This document shows positions 7,937 through 15,109 of a stretch of 33,800 nt of DNA, piece by piece. Below the pieces are notes generated by a model. It worked only from the letters and a program-made list of their open reading frames with translations. It was not told the origin of the DNA and searched no databases. The stretch spans positions 1 to 33,800 of the forward strand of contig JAJDER010000139.1 in assembly GCA_029259725.1 (NCBI GenBank), read 5' to 3'. Position 1 is the stretch's first letter, and each line of letters starts with the position of its first letter. This stretch comes from Planctomycetota bacterium. Lineage in GTDB: Bacteria; Planctomycetota; B15-G4. Both the position numbers and the translations under genes were made by a program.

Positions 7937-7966
7937 GGGTCCGGTCTCCATTTGCCTGGTCTCGAA

Positions 7967-8749
7967 TCAGCCGTCGCGGTCGCGGCCGCCGTCGCCCATG
8001 GCGCCCGCGCCGTCACGGCCGGGGGCACGCCCCATGGCCCCGCCCATCGCGCCGGCGCGGGGAGCCGCCTGGCCACCGGAGGCGGCACCGCCGCCGTCAC
8101 GGCCTCCGCGCTCGGGCGCCGCATCGCGCCCACGGTTGTCACCGTCACGCGCGGGGGGCGCCTGGCGTCCGGCTTCGCCGCTGCGCTCGGGCTGCTTGTC
8201 GTCGGCGTTGGCCTTGCGGTTGCGGGCGCCGGCTGCGCGACCGGCCACGTCCATCTCGCCCAGCTTGCGCTGAGCGGCGTCGAAGTGCTCGTCGCCCACG
8301 GCGCGACGACCCTTGTCCATCATGCTCCGGTGGCGCGCCGTCTCCTTGGCGGCGAGTTCGTCGATCTGCCCGAGACGTCGGGTGTCGCCGGACTTCTGGG
8401 CGAGATCGCGAAGACGATCGAGCTTGGCCATGTGCTCGCGGTGCTTGGAGTTCTCCTGGGCCATCCGTTCGATCACCTTGGCTTCGGTCCACTGGCCGCC
8501 GCCCCGGGTCTGCTGTCCGGCGGGGTCGCGGCCGGTACGGGTGGCGGCTTCGTCGGAACCGCGCTGCGGGGCCGTCCGCTCGGCGCCTTCGCGTTGCGGG
8601 GCCGTGCGCTCGGCGGCATCGCCATCGCGGGCCGGGGCCTCCCGCTCGGCGGCGGGAGGCGCGCGCTCAGCATCGCGATCCTGGGCGGTGACGTCGGGCG
8701 TGGTGATCAGGAGCGTCGCCACGGCGGCGAGAGTGATCATGGTCTTCAT
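7967..8749 (-). CDS. Exported, highly charged low-complexity protein
   Basis: 260 residues. A signal peptide (MKTMITLAAVATLLITTPDVTAQ) would be cut after TAQ. Residues about 23-85 are rich in Arg, Glu, Asp and Ala with a tandem AERTAPQR repeat (both copies between residues 46 and 63). Residues about 86-155 form a charged alpha-helical segment (TEAKVIERMAQENSKHREHM and onwards). The last 90 residues are Gly/Arg/Asp-rich with GAMG and GRD repeats, likely disordered. The start ATG 8749 has AAGGGA 5 nt upstream. The gene sits in a same-strand row with a lipoprotein gene on each side. The central helix resembles exported metal-binding or Spy/periplasmic-chaperone-like helices only in composition, not clearly in sequence. 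The function is unknown. Confidence 0.8.
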   Translation of the reverse strand: MKTMITLAAVATLLITTPDVTAQDRDAERAPPAAEREAPARDGDAAERTAPQREGAERTAPQRGSDEAATRTGRDPAGQQTRGGGQWTEAKVIERMAQENSKHREHMAKLDRLRDLAQKSGDTRRLGQIDELAAKETARHRSMMDKGRRAVGDEHFDAAQRKLGEMDVAGRAAGARNRKANADDKQPERSGEAGRQAPPARDGDNRGRDAAPERGGRDGGGAASGGQAAPRAGAMGGAMGRAPGRDGAGAMGDGGRDRDG

Positions 8750-8768
8750 GGCATTCCCTTCTAGTGGT

Positions 8769-8793
8769 CCGAGGAAGCGGTGCGGGTCCTCGG
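8769..8793 (-). other. Intergenic hairpin between two exported-protein genes
   Basis: CCGAGGA (8769-8775) and TCCTCGG (8787-8793) pair perfectly over 7 bp with an 11-nt loop, in the 53-bp gap after the stop at 8803 and before the ribosome site of the next gene. It could be a partial terminator or an mRNA-stability element. No T run follows. Confidence 0.35.
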
Positions 8794-8802
8794 GGAGGTT
8801 CG

Positions 8803-9210
8803 TCAGGCGTCGGAGCGGCTCTTCAGCTCGTCGGCGTAGATCTTCAGCTTGCTCTCGAGGTCCTCGAGGTCCTTGCCGACGTCGGCGAGCTCTTCCTTCA
8901 GGGAGTTCGCGTCGCCCGTGAGTTCGTCGGCGGCGCCCTTGTCGCCGGTGAGGGCGGAGAGGCCCTTCTCACCGAGCTTGGAGACGAAGTCGCCCACCGA
9001 CTTCTCGAGCTCCTCGCGGCGGCCGTCGAGGTCCGTGATGGTGGACTTGTAGGACTCCACGACGCTCTCCAGGGCCGGGGTCTCGAGCTCGGCGGCCGCG
9101 CTCTGGATCTCGGCGGGGCTCTTGCCATGGTCGGCCTCGGGGCCGGGTCCGCTGGAGCAGGCCAGGGCGAGGCCGAGCAGCAAGGAGCAGGCGAGGGTGG
9201 GAATCTTCAT
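8803..9210 (-). CDS. Predicted coiled-coil lipoprotein (135 aa)
   Basis: The signal MKIPTLACSLLLGLALACSSG has a lipobox LALAC, giving a lipidated cysteine at residue 18. The rest is almost entirely heptad-like helix (ELETPALESVVESYKSTITD, REELEKSVGDFVSKLGEKG, LKEELADVGKDLEDLESKLK), so an extended coiled coil anchored to a membrane is expected. ATG 9210 has AGGA 12 nt upstream, a longish spacing. It is the first gene of the three-gene row of exported proteins and is divergent from the efflux operon across a 409-bp gap. The family was not recognised; it resembles Lpp-like or tethering lipoproteins only in architecture. Confidence 0.8.
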   Translation of the reverse strand: MKIPTLACSLLLGLALACSSGPGPEADHGKSPAEIQSAAAELETPALESVVESYKSTITDLDGRREELEKSVGDFVSKLGEKGLSALTGDKGAADELTGDANSLKEELADVGKDLEDLESKLKIYADELKSRSDA

Positions 9211-9235
9211 CGTGGTTCGTGTTCCTGGTCGATTC

Positions 9236-9262
9236 GAGGAGGGAGGAGGAGGGAGGAAAGGG
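9236..9262 (+). repeat. 27-bp homopurine tract (GGA/GGGA repeats)
   Basis: Every base from 9236 to 9262 is a purine on the plus strand, made of GGA and GGGA units with three GGG runs. The complementary pyrimidine tract lies 26-52 nt upstream of the lipoprotein start at 9210. It could form a two-layer quadruplex or triplex, or tune promoter spacing. No function is shown. Confidence 0.7.
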
Positions 9263-9320
9263 TCCCACCTGAGAGTCGTGGCAGCGGGCCTTCCATCCCA
9301 CTCACAAGGCTGTCAGCCCT

Positions 9321-9341
9321 GATGACTGCCCGATGACTGCC
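9321..9341 (+). repeat. Tandem direct repeat of GATGACTGCC, 11-bp period
   Basis: GATGACTGCC occurs at 9321-9330 and again at 9332-9341, one base apart, so the copies lie on the same face of the helix. This is a typical arrangement for a dimeric activator or response regulator site. It is 280 bp upstream of the adaptor start and 111 bp upstream of the lipoprotein start, so the target gene is uncertain. Confidence 0.5.
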
Positions 9342-9562
9342 TGGTGGGCTCCGAAGGGGGCGATCTCGACGGTCCTCCGCGCGCTGCCCGGATCGCGATG
9401 CGTGATGGACGCGGTGGCCGTCATGGACCGACGATCATACGCCCCTCGACATGGTCGTGTCATAGGGCCGGACGAGACGGCCGGTGCCCAGAACAGCGAT
9501 CCTCTTCGAAGGAGGGAGTCTCCGCTCAGCGCACGGGGGCAAGGGGTGCCGGCGGCCCCAGG

Positions 9563-9600
9563 TAGGATCTGCGCATCGCGGCCCCGACCCGATCGGGGCC
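9563..9600 (+). promoter_or_regulatory. Candidate -10 box and leader hairpin of the RND operon
   Basis: TAGGAT (9563-9568) is a plausible -10 box, giving a start near 9575. GGCCCCGA (9580-9587) and TCGGGGCC (9593-9600) then form a perfect 8-bp stem with a 5-nt loop, ending 10 nt before the GGAG ribosome site at 9611-9614. No good -35 sequence is visible. A stem this close to the ribosome site may limit or modulate translation. Confidence 0.4.
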
Positions 9601-9619
9601 CATGGTCCCTGGAGAAGCG

Positions 9620-10831
9620 ATGACTCGTCGGGTGGCGACCGCCCCGCTCCTGTTGCTCGTGGGGTCCGGCGTGGCCCTGGTCTGGGCGCTGCTGCCACGA
9701 TCGGACCCGGCCGAGGACGTGGGTGGAGGCATGGCGGGCTTCCGCATCCCGGTCACGGTGCGGGCGGTCGAGCGCGGTCGGGTCACCGAGCGCGTCTCGC
9801 TCGTGGGCGACGTGGTCACGTCCCGTCGCGCCGAGCTGGCCTTCGAGCGCAGCGGACGTGTCGCCGAGGTGCTCGTGGACCTGGGCGACATCGTGGCGGG
9901 AGGCGCGATCCTCGCGCGGCTCGAGGACACCGTTCTGGAGCGGGAACTGGCCGTGGCGACGGCGGGGACCGAGGAGGCTCGCGTGAACGCCGAAGTGGCC
10001 GAGCGCGAAGCGGCGCGGGTCCGCGAGACCGGCGGCGACCTGGTCTCGGAGTCCGTCCTCGATCAGCGCGAGAGTGACGCGGCGGCGGCGCGCCACCGCC
10101 TGGCCCAGGCCCAAGCCGTGGCGGCGCGTATCGGCGCGCAACTCGAGCAGGGCCGACTGCGCGCTCCGTTCGACGGCGTGGTGACACGGCGCTTCGTGAC
10201 CGACGGGACCTTCGCGGCGATCGGGCGTGAGGCCTTCGAACTGGTGGACCTCGAGCGCCGGGTTGCGCACATCGAGATCCCGCCTCCCGTGGCCGCCGCG
10301 CTCGACGACGGTGTCGAGGTCACGCTCTCGGTGGATGAACTCCCCGGCCTGTCCGTGCTCGCGCAGCTCGATCGGGTCGTCCCGGCGGCAGACCCGGGGA
10401 CGCGCACCTTCCTGGGGCTGATCCACCTGGGCGAGCGGGACCCCGAGCGGCGGCTGCTGCCGGGGATGTTCGTCCGCGCGTCGATCGTGCGACGCGACGC
10501 GCTGGACGCGCTGGTCGTGCCCACCGATGCCGTGCTGCGGCGCCCCGAAGGCGCGTCGGTGGTGATGCTCGCTCCCGGCGATGACGGCCCCACGGCGGTC
10601 TTCGTCCCGGTCACGATCTCGGCGAGCACGGTGGACCGGACGGCCGTCGTCCCCGTTGCCGGCGCGACGTTGTCGGTGGGTGCACAGGTCGTGCTGACCG
10701 GCGTGGACAACGTCTTCCCCGGCGCACCGCTGACGCCCTTGCAGCGGGCCGGGAGAACCTCGCCCGGCGTTTCGAGCCCGGCCGGCTCGGCTTCCGCCGC
10801 GGCGTCCGGCGGTGCGAGCGGCGACGTGTAG
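9620..10831 (+). CDS. RND efflux periplasmic adaptor (membrane fusion protein)
   Basis: A 403-residue adaptor of the AcrA/HlyD type that links an RND pump to an outer-membrane channel. An N-terminal hydrophobic segment (RVATAPLLLLVGSGVALVWALL) anchors or exports it. The first lipoyl half is about 60-100 (GDVVTSRRAELAFERSGRV, VDLGDIVAGGAILARLED). A coiled-coil hairpin follows (about 105-165), then the second lipoyl half LRAPFDGVVTRRFVTDGTFA, the beta-barrel (LLPGMFVRASI) and a membrane-proximal domain. The tail is Ser/Ala/Gly-rich. The start is ATG 9620, with GGAG 5 nt upstream; an ATG 18 nt earlier lacks a site. The stop TAG is 2 nt from the pump ATG, so the two form an operon. No outer-membrane TolC gene is in the window. 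Confidence 0.93.
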   Translation: MTRRVATAPLLLLVGSGVALVWALLPRSDPAEDVGGGMAGFRIPVTVRAVERGRVTERVSLVGDVVTSRRAELAFERSGRVAEVLVDLGDIVAGGAILARLEDTVLERELAVATAGTEEARVNAEVAEREAARVRETGGDLVSESVLDQRESDAAAARHRLAQAQAVAARIGAQLEQGRLRAPFDGVVTRRFVTDGTFAAIGREAFELVDLERRVAHIEIPPPVAAALDDGVEVTLSVDELPGLSVLAQLDRVVPAADPGTRTFLGLIHLGERDPERRLLPGMFVRASIVRRDALDALVVPTDAVLRRPEGASVVMLAPGDDGPTAVFVPVTISASTVDRTAVVPVAGATLSVGAQVVLTGVDNVFPGAPLTPLQRAGRTSPGVSSPAGSASAAASGGASGDV

Positions 10832-10833
10832 CG

Positions 10834-13800
10834 ATGGACCCGGTCCGCTTCTCCGTCGAGCGACCCTACACCGTGGCGGTGGCGGTGATCCTGGCCCTGC
10901 TCTTCAGCCTGCTCGCGTTCCAGCGCATCCCGGTGCAGCTGAAGCCGACGGTCGATGCCCCCGTGATCGGCGTGACGACGGTCTACCGCGGCGCCTCGCC
11001 GGTGGAGGTCGAGGAGCAGATCACGCGCGAGATCGAGGACCTGCTCCAGGGCGTCGACGGACTCGAGACGCTCACCAGCAACTCGCTCGAGGGCGTGAGC
11101 AACGTGATCCTCGAGTACCAGTGGGGCGTCGACAAGGACCGCGCCGTCATCGACGTGATCAACAAGCTGAGCCAGCTGCCGCCTCTGCCTGCCGACGCCG
11201 AGGAGCCGGTGGTTTCCCTCACCGACGCGATCGGCGAGACGGCGATGTGGCTGCGCACGGAGAGCCACTACACGGCCGAGCGCGTGCGACTGCTGATCGA
11301 GGAGGAGGTCAAGCCGCGCATCGAGCGCGTCCCGGGCGTGTCGGGGACGATGATCGTCGGCGGCGAGGAACGCGAGATCCAGGTGTTCGTGGATCCTGAG
11401 CGGCTCGCGGCGCGCGACGTCACGTTCGAGCAGCTGGCGAGCGCGCTGTTCCGCGGGCACGTCGATCTGCGCGGCGGTACGGTGGAGACCGGGACGCGGC
11501 GCCTGGTCGTGCGCACGGAGGGGCGCTCGGCGGACCCGCAGGACCTGGCGGCGATCGTCGTGCGGCGCGGCGAAGGTGGCACGGTGAGCGTGGGCGACGT
11601 CGCCACGATCGTCGATGGCTACCGCGAGAAGACCTCCGTGGTCCATGCGAACGAGCCCGACAACGTCGCCATCGGCGTCGGGCGCGAGCCGGGCGCCAAC
11701 GTGGTCGAGCTGATCGAGGCGCTGGATGCGGACATCGTGGTCCTCAACCGGCGCTTCGCGGAGCAGGGCCTCGATCTGAGGCTGATCCCGGTGTATCGCG
11801 ACACCGACTACCTCGAGCAGGCGATCGAGTTCGTCACCGACAACCTGCTGCTCGGGGCGGGGCTGGCGGTGGGCGTGTTGCTCCTGTTCCTGCGCAGCCT
11901 GCGCTCGGTGGTCGTGGTCGCGGTGGCGATCCCGATCTCGCTGGCCACGGTGTTCCTGGTCATGGATGCGCTGGATCGCACGCTGAACGTGATCAGTCTC
12001 GCCGGTCTGGCGTTCGCGTCCGGGATGGTCGTCGACAACGCGATCGTGGTGCTGGAGAACATCTTCCGGCACCTCGAACGCGGCAGCAGCGCGCGCCAGG
12101 CCGCCATCGAAGGAGGTCGCGAGGTCTGGGGCGGCGTGCTCGCGGCCACGCTCACCACGATCGCCGTGTTCGTCCCGATCCTGGCCATCAAGGAGGAGGC
12201 CGGGCAGCTCTTCGCGGACCTGGCCCTGGCGATCTCGGCAGCCGTGGGGCTGTCGCTGGTGGTGGCGCTCTGCGTCGTGCCGCCCCTCGCCGCCCTCTTG
12301 TATCGGCGCCGTGGCATCCGGAGTGCCGAGGCGCGCGCTGACGGTGAGCCACACGCACCTCGATCCGGCCGGGTGGCCGCAGCCTACGGGCGCGCGGTCG
12401 GCGCGCTGGTCTCTCCGGGTGCCGATCGCGTCATGCTCAAGCTGGCGGTACTGCTCCTCGTCACGGCCTTCGCGGTGCTGCTGTTGCGTCTCGTCCCTCC
12501 GGCGGGCTACCTGCCCAGCGGCAACCGCAACATGATCTTCTTCATCGCTCAGCCGATCCCGGGAACACGCCCCGAGACGCTGGCCGAGAACGCCGCCCTG
12601 CTCGAGGACTGGATCGTCGACCAGCCGGAGACCGACCGCTACTTCCTGGTGCTCGCGCAGGGTTTCAACGGCGGTGGCGTGATCCTGAAGCAGGACGCCG
12701 CCACCGGGCAGGGGCTCGACCAGTATCTCGGGCGCATGCTCGGTGTGACCACGCAGGTGCCCGGCTTCCTGTACATGATCCCCATGCGTACGAGCTTGTT
12801 CCGCGACTCGGGCAAGCAGTTCACGGTCGAGATCACGGGCCCCGACCTGGACCGCCTGGCGACGATCGCGACGGACCTGCAGACGCGCCTCGGGCAGTGG
12901 AAGGGCGTGCAGCCCATGGGCGTGCAGTCGGACTTCATCGAGGGTCGGCCCGAGTTGAAGGTCCACGTCGATGGCAACCGCGCCGCCGAGATGGGCATGT
13001 CCGTGCGCGAGGTCGGCGCGGTGGTCGAGACGGCGTTGGCCGGGCGCATCGTCGGCACGTTCAGTGACGGGGGCCGCGACTACGACGTGAACCTGGTCGT
13101 TCCCGCAGAGCGTGTCTCCTCCGACGACGAGTTGTCGACGCTGCCCATGATCACCTCGTCGGGCGCCCGGACCACGCTGGGTGCCCTGGCCCGGATCGAG
13201 CGCACGACCGGGCCCCAGAGCGTCAATCGACTCGAGCGGCAGCGGGCGATCACGCTCACCGTGAACCTCCAGGGCGACGCCGTGCTGCAGGCGGTCCTGG
13301 AAGATGTCCAAGCGCGCCTGGTGGGCCCTCTGCGCGCCGGCCTGATGCCGGACGAGCGCGTCGAACTCGGCGGTTCGGCGGACAAGTTCACCCAGACCCT
13401 GGCGACCCTCACGGGCAGCTTCTGGCTGGCGGTGTTCATCACCTACCTGCTGCTCGTGGCGCTGTTCCGCTCGTGGCTCTCGCCGGCGGTGATCCTGGTC
13501 AGCGTCCCCTTGGCCCTGTCGGGGGGGCTCGCCGGCATCACGTTGGCCCACCGCTTCTCGCCCGACGCCACCTTCGACCTGCTGTCCATGCTCGGCTTCG
13601 TGATCCTGGCCGGCGTCGTGGTCAACAACGCGATCCTGATCGTTCACCAGGCCAACAACCTGCGTGAGCTGGGGATCGAGCGTCGAGCCGCGCTGATCGA
13701 GTCGTCCCGCACGCGACTGCGCCCGATCCTCATGTCGGTGACGACGACGGTCTTCGCGATGCTCCCGCTGGCGGTGGGGCGCGGCGCCGGCGCCGAGCTC

Positions 13801-13959
13801 TACCAGGGGCTCGCCGCCGTCGTGGTGGGGGGGCTGCTGGTCAGCACCCTCTTCACCCTGTTCCTCGTCCCGAGCCTGCTCAGCCTCGGATGGGACGTGG
13901 CGGAGGCCTTCGGTCACGACGCGTCGCTCTCACCGGCGACGTCCAGGACGCGCGTCTAG
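10834..13959 (+). CDS. RND efflux permease, AcrB/HAE-1-like
   Basis: A 1041-residue proton-driven pump with the usual layout: TM1 (about 13-30), first periplasmic porter loop, TM2-6 (about 336-490), TM7 (about 536-552), second porter loop and TM8-12 (about 862-1020). Family signatures are present (VYRGASPVEVEEQITREIED; SLAGLAFASGMVVDNAIVVL). At the proton-relay sites, TM4 has D401-N402 where AcrB has Asp-Asp, and TM10 has N931 where AcrB has Lys940 (AGVVVNNAILIV). To my recollection this DN/NN combination marks a large AcrB-like subfamily, so the pump is not necessarily inactive. The start ATG 10834 lies 2 nt after the adaptor stop and lacks a clear ribosome site, so translation is probably coupled. 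The substrate cannot be predicted. Confidence 0.95.
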   Translation: MDPVRFSVERPYTVAVAVILALLFSLLAFQRIPVQLKPTVDAPVIGVTTVYRGASPVEVEEQITREIEDLLQGVDGLETLTSNSLEGVSNVILEYQWGVDKDRAVIDVINKLSQLPPLPADAEEPVVSLTDAIGETAMWLRTESHYTAERVRLLIEEEVKPRIERVPGVSGTMIVGGEEREIQVFVDPERLAARDVTFEQLASALFRGHVDLRGGTVETGTRRLVVRTEGRSADPQDLAAIVVRRGEGGTVSVGDVATIVDGYREKTSVVHANEPDNVAIGVGREPGANVVELIEALDADIVVLNRRFAEQGLDLRLIPVYRDTDYLEQAIEFVTDNLLLGAGLAVGVLLLFLRSLRSVVVVAVAIPISLATVFLVMDALDRTLNVISLAGLAFASGMVVDNAIVVLENIFRHLERGSSARQAAIEGGREVWGGVLAATLTTIAVFVPILAIKEEAGQLFADLALAISAAVGLSLVVALCVVPPLAALLYRRRGIRSAEARADGEPHAPRSGRVAAAYGRAVGALVSPGADRVMLKLAVLLLVTAFAVLLLRLVPPAGYLPSGNRNMIFFIAQPIPGTRPETLAENAALLEDWIVDQPETDRYFLVLAQGFNGGGVILKQDAATGQGLDQYLGRMLGVTTQVPGFLYMIPMRTSLFRDSGKQFTVEITGPDLDRLATIATDLQTRLGQWKGVQPMGVQSDFIEGRPELKVHVDGNRAAEMGMSVREVGAVVETALAGRIVGTFSDGGRDYDVNLVVPAERVSSDDELSTLPMITSSGARTTLGALARIERTTGPQSVNRLERQRAITLTVNLQGDAVLQAVLEDVQARLVGPLRAGLMPDERVELGGSADKFTQTLATLTGSFWLAVFITYLLLVALFRSWLSPAVILVSVPLALSGGLAGITLAHRFSPDATFDLLSMLGFVILAGVVVNNAILIVHQANNLRELGIERRAALIESSRTRLRPILMSVTTTVFAMLPLAVGRGAGAELYQGLAAVVVGGLLVSTLFTLFLVPSLLSLGWDVAEAFGHDASLSPATSRTRV

Positions 13960-13976
13960 CAGCTCGTGCGAGACGC
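13952..13976 (+). terminator. Hairpin spanning the RND pump stop codon
   Basis: GCGTCT (13952-13957, including the T of the TAG stop) pairs with AGACGC (13971-13976). After one mismatch the inner GCA/TGC pairs add three base pairs, leaving a GCTCG loop. No U run follows. It is a candidate GC-type terminator or 3'-end stabiliser for the operon. Confidence 0.4.
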
Positions 13977-14269
13977 CATGCGCGCCGAGAAGGCCTCGAT
14001 CGCGCCGGCTGCGAGGCGGGGCGTCTCTGGAGTTGGCCGCGCGAGCCATCTCGCGGAACCGGTCGAGCCTCGCGTGCAAGCGAATCGGCTCGTCGTGAGC
14101 GCTGGCACGCCTCGACGAGCGCTGTTCGATCCCGACGCAGGCTCTCCCGCGGGGGCGTCAGATGGTCGGCCACGATGTCGTCCCTCCACGCCGAGTTCCG
14201 GGGGGACGCGGGCAGCCCACGGGAGCCCTGCGCGCTGTCCGCCCGCCAGCACCGACCCGCCCTTGCACC
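13960..14269. other. Gap after the RND operon; no supportable gene
   Basis: About 310 bp separate the pump from the TrmB-type promoter region. Open frames exist on both strands, but each is rich in Arg/Ser/Pro and shows no domain. On the minus strand short runs such as DRTALVEACQRSRRADSLARE look vaguely protein-like and switch frame, so a decayed gene cannot be excluded. Apart from the hairpin at the pump stop codon I see no clear element here. Confidence 0.4.
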
Positions 14270-14316
14270 GGAGAGATTCGTTGACATCCCTACTACAAGT
14301 AGGTACTCATTCGAAC
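14270..14316 (+). promoter_or_regulatory. Promoter/operator of the TrmB-type regulator
   Basis: A consensus -35 TTGACA (14281-14286) is followed after 17 nt by TACTCA (14304-14309), a weak -10. The spacer holds a perfect inverted repeat, CCTACT-ACA-AGTAGG (14289-14303), and the TACT/AGTA half-site recurs once more as TACT at 14304-14307. The region is locally AT-rich. Transcription from here would start at about the ATG at 14317 (leaderless). The palindrome between -35 and -10 is a classic repressor position, so autoregulation is inferred. Competing reading: GGAG (14270-14273) lies 7 nt before TTG 14281, which could be a start codon adding 12 residues. Confidence 0.5.
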
Positions 14317-15102
14317 ATGGATGCCCCACAGCAGGAAGCGCTGGTCGACCACCTCAGGCAGGTGGGACTCGGACGCTACGAGGCGGCGGTGTACGTCGGC
14401 CTCCTCACGGACAGCACGGCTCGCGTGTCCGAGATCTCCAAGCGGACGGCAGTGCCCCAGCCGAAGGTCTATCAGGCGCTCGACTCCCTCGTGGAGAAGG
14501 GCTTCTGCTCGATCGGACCGGATGGCGTGAACCGCTATCGCGCCGTGAACCCGACCCTGGCCCTCGGCGATCACATCGAGGGCCTGCGCCGATCCGAGGC
14601 CACCACACGCGCGCTGGTCGAGGAGCTGAGGGTGGTCCAGGAAGCGGGGCAGGGGCACCAGCTCTGGGCGCCGCCGATCGAGATCGTGAAGGGCGCGCGG
14701 CAGGTCGCTCATTCCCTGAACGCGGAGATGGCTCGCTGCCGTGAGGAGATCCTGTTCTTCACGACGCCGCCGCTGCTGATCAAGGACGAGCTCAGTCAGA
14801 CCGTTGCGGATGCCCGCGGGCGCGGTGTCGATGTGCGTCTGCTCTACGAACGCTCGCTGCTCGACGAGCCCGGTCTTGGCGAAGACCTCGCGAGGCAGGC
14901 CGCGTCAGGCGTGCAAGCGCGAGTGATCGATGTGCTGCCGAGCAAGATGGTCCTGGTGGATCGCCAGGTCGCGATGATGGCCACGACGACCAGTCGCGGG
15001 AACAACTTCATGGTGCTGGTCATCCGGCACCCCGGACTGATCCAGCACTTCATCGCCTCGTTCGAACTCCACTGGTCGAAGGCGGAGAAGATCCCCGCCT
15101 GA
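14317..15102 (+). CDS. TrmB-family transcriptional regulator
   Basis: A 261-residue protein with a winged helix at about 5-75 (LRQVGLGRYEAAVYVGLL; recognition helix region VSEISKRTAVPQPKVYQALDSLVEKGF), typical of TrmB regulators. A helical linker (about 85-112) follows. The C-terminal effector/PLD-like domain (about 118-255) includes EIVKGARQV, EEILFFTTPPLL, GVDVRLLYERS and SKMVLVDRQVAMMATTTS. TrmB proteins are best known in archaea as sugar-responsive regulators, but bacterial members occur; the ligand here is unknown. ATG 14317 is used; TTG 14281 with a GGAG site is an alternative. The gene is convergent with the saccharopine-dehydrogenase-like gene (7 bp between stops), which may share its physiology but has a separate promoter. 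A perfect palindrome in its own promoter suggests self-control. Confidence 0.88.
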   Translation: MDAPQQEALVDHLRQVGLGRYEAAVYVGLLTDSTARVSEISKRTAVPQPKVYQALDSLVEKGFCSIGPDGVNRYRAVNPTLALGDHIEGLRRSEATTRALVEELRVVQEAGQGHQLWAPPIEIVKGARQVAHSLNAEMARCREEILFFTTPPLLIKDELSQTVADARGRGVDVRLLYERSLLDEPGLGEDLARQAASGVQARVIDVLPSKMVLVDRQVAMMATTTSRGNNFMVLVIRHPGLIQHFIASFELHWSKAEKIPA

Positions 15103-15109
15103 ACCCGCT

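Larger units (their letters stand above)
9211..9619. other. 409-bp divergent intergenic region between exported-protein genes and the RND operon
   Basis: No convincing gene is present. A plus-strand frame at 9333-9623 lacks any recognisable domain and ends inside the adaptor gene. The region holds a purine-only tract (9236-9262), an 11-bp-period direct repeat (9321-9341), a short inverted repeat GACA-N6-TGTC (9448-9461), a TAGGAT box (9563-9568) and a perfect hairpin (9580-9600) just upstream of the adaptor ribosome site. Together these suggest a regulated, structured control region. Confidence 0.6.

Noticed and set aside
8040-8700. Plus-strand Gly/Ala/Val-rich frame across the exported low-complexity gene
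   Set aside because: The minus strand has a signal peptide, a ribosome site and neighbours in the same direction. The plus-strand product reflects the repeat-rich codons in antisense.
9333-9623. Small plus-strand gene in the gap before the adaptor
   Set aside because: No domain, signal or ribosome site, and it ends inside the adaptor start region.
10063-13917. Open frame of 1284 codons on the minus strand opposite the RND operon
   Set aside because: It is the antisense shadow of the adaptor and pump genes, which have full family motifs. Its product is His/Arg/Asp/Gly-rich with no domain, typical of antisense frames in GC-rich DNA.
13966-14316. Long N-terminal extension of the TrmB-type regulator back to 13966
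   Set aside because: The extension has no domain and crosses a good promoter. The family fold begins just after ATG 14317. Only the short TTG 14281 alternative is kept open.
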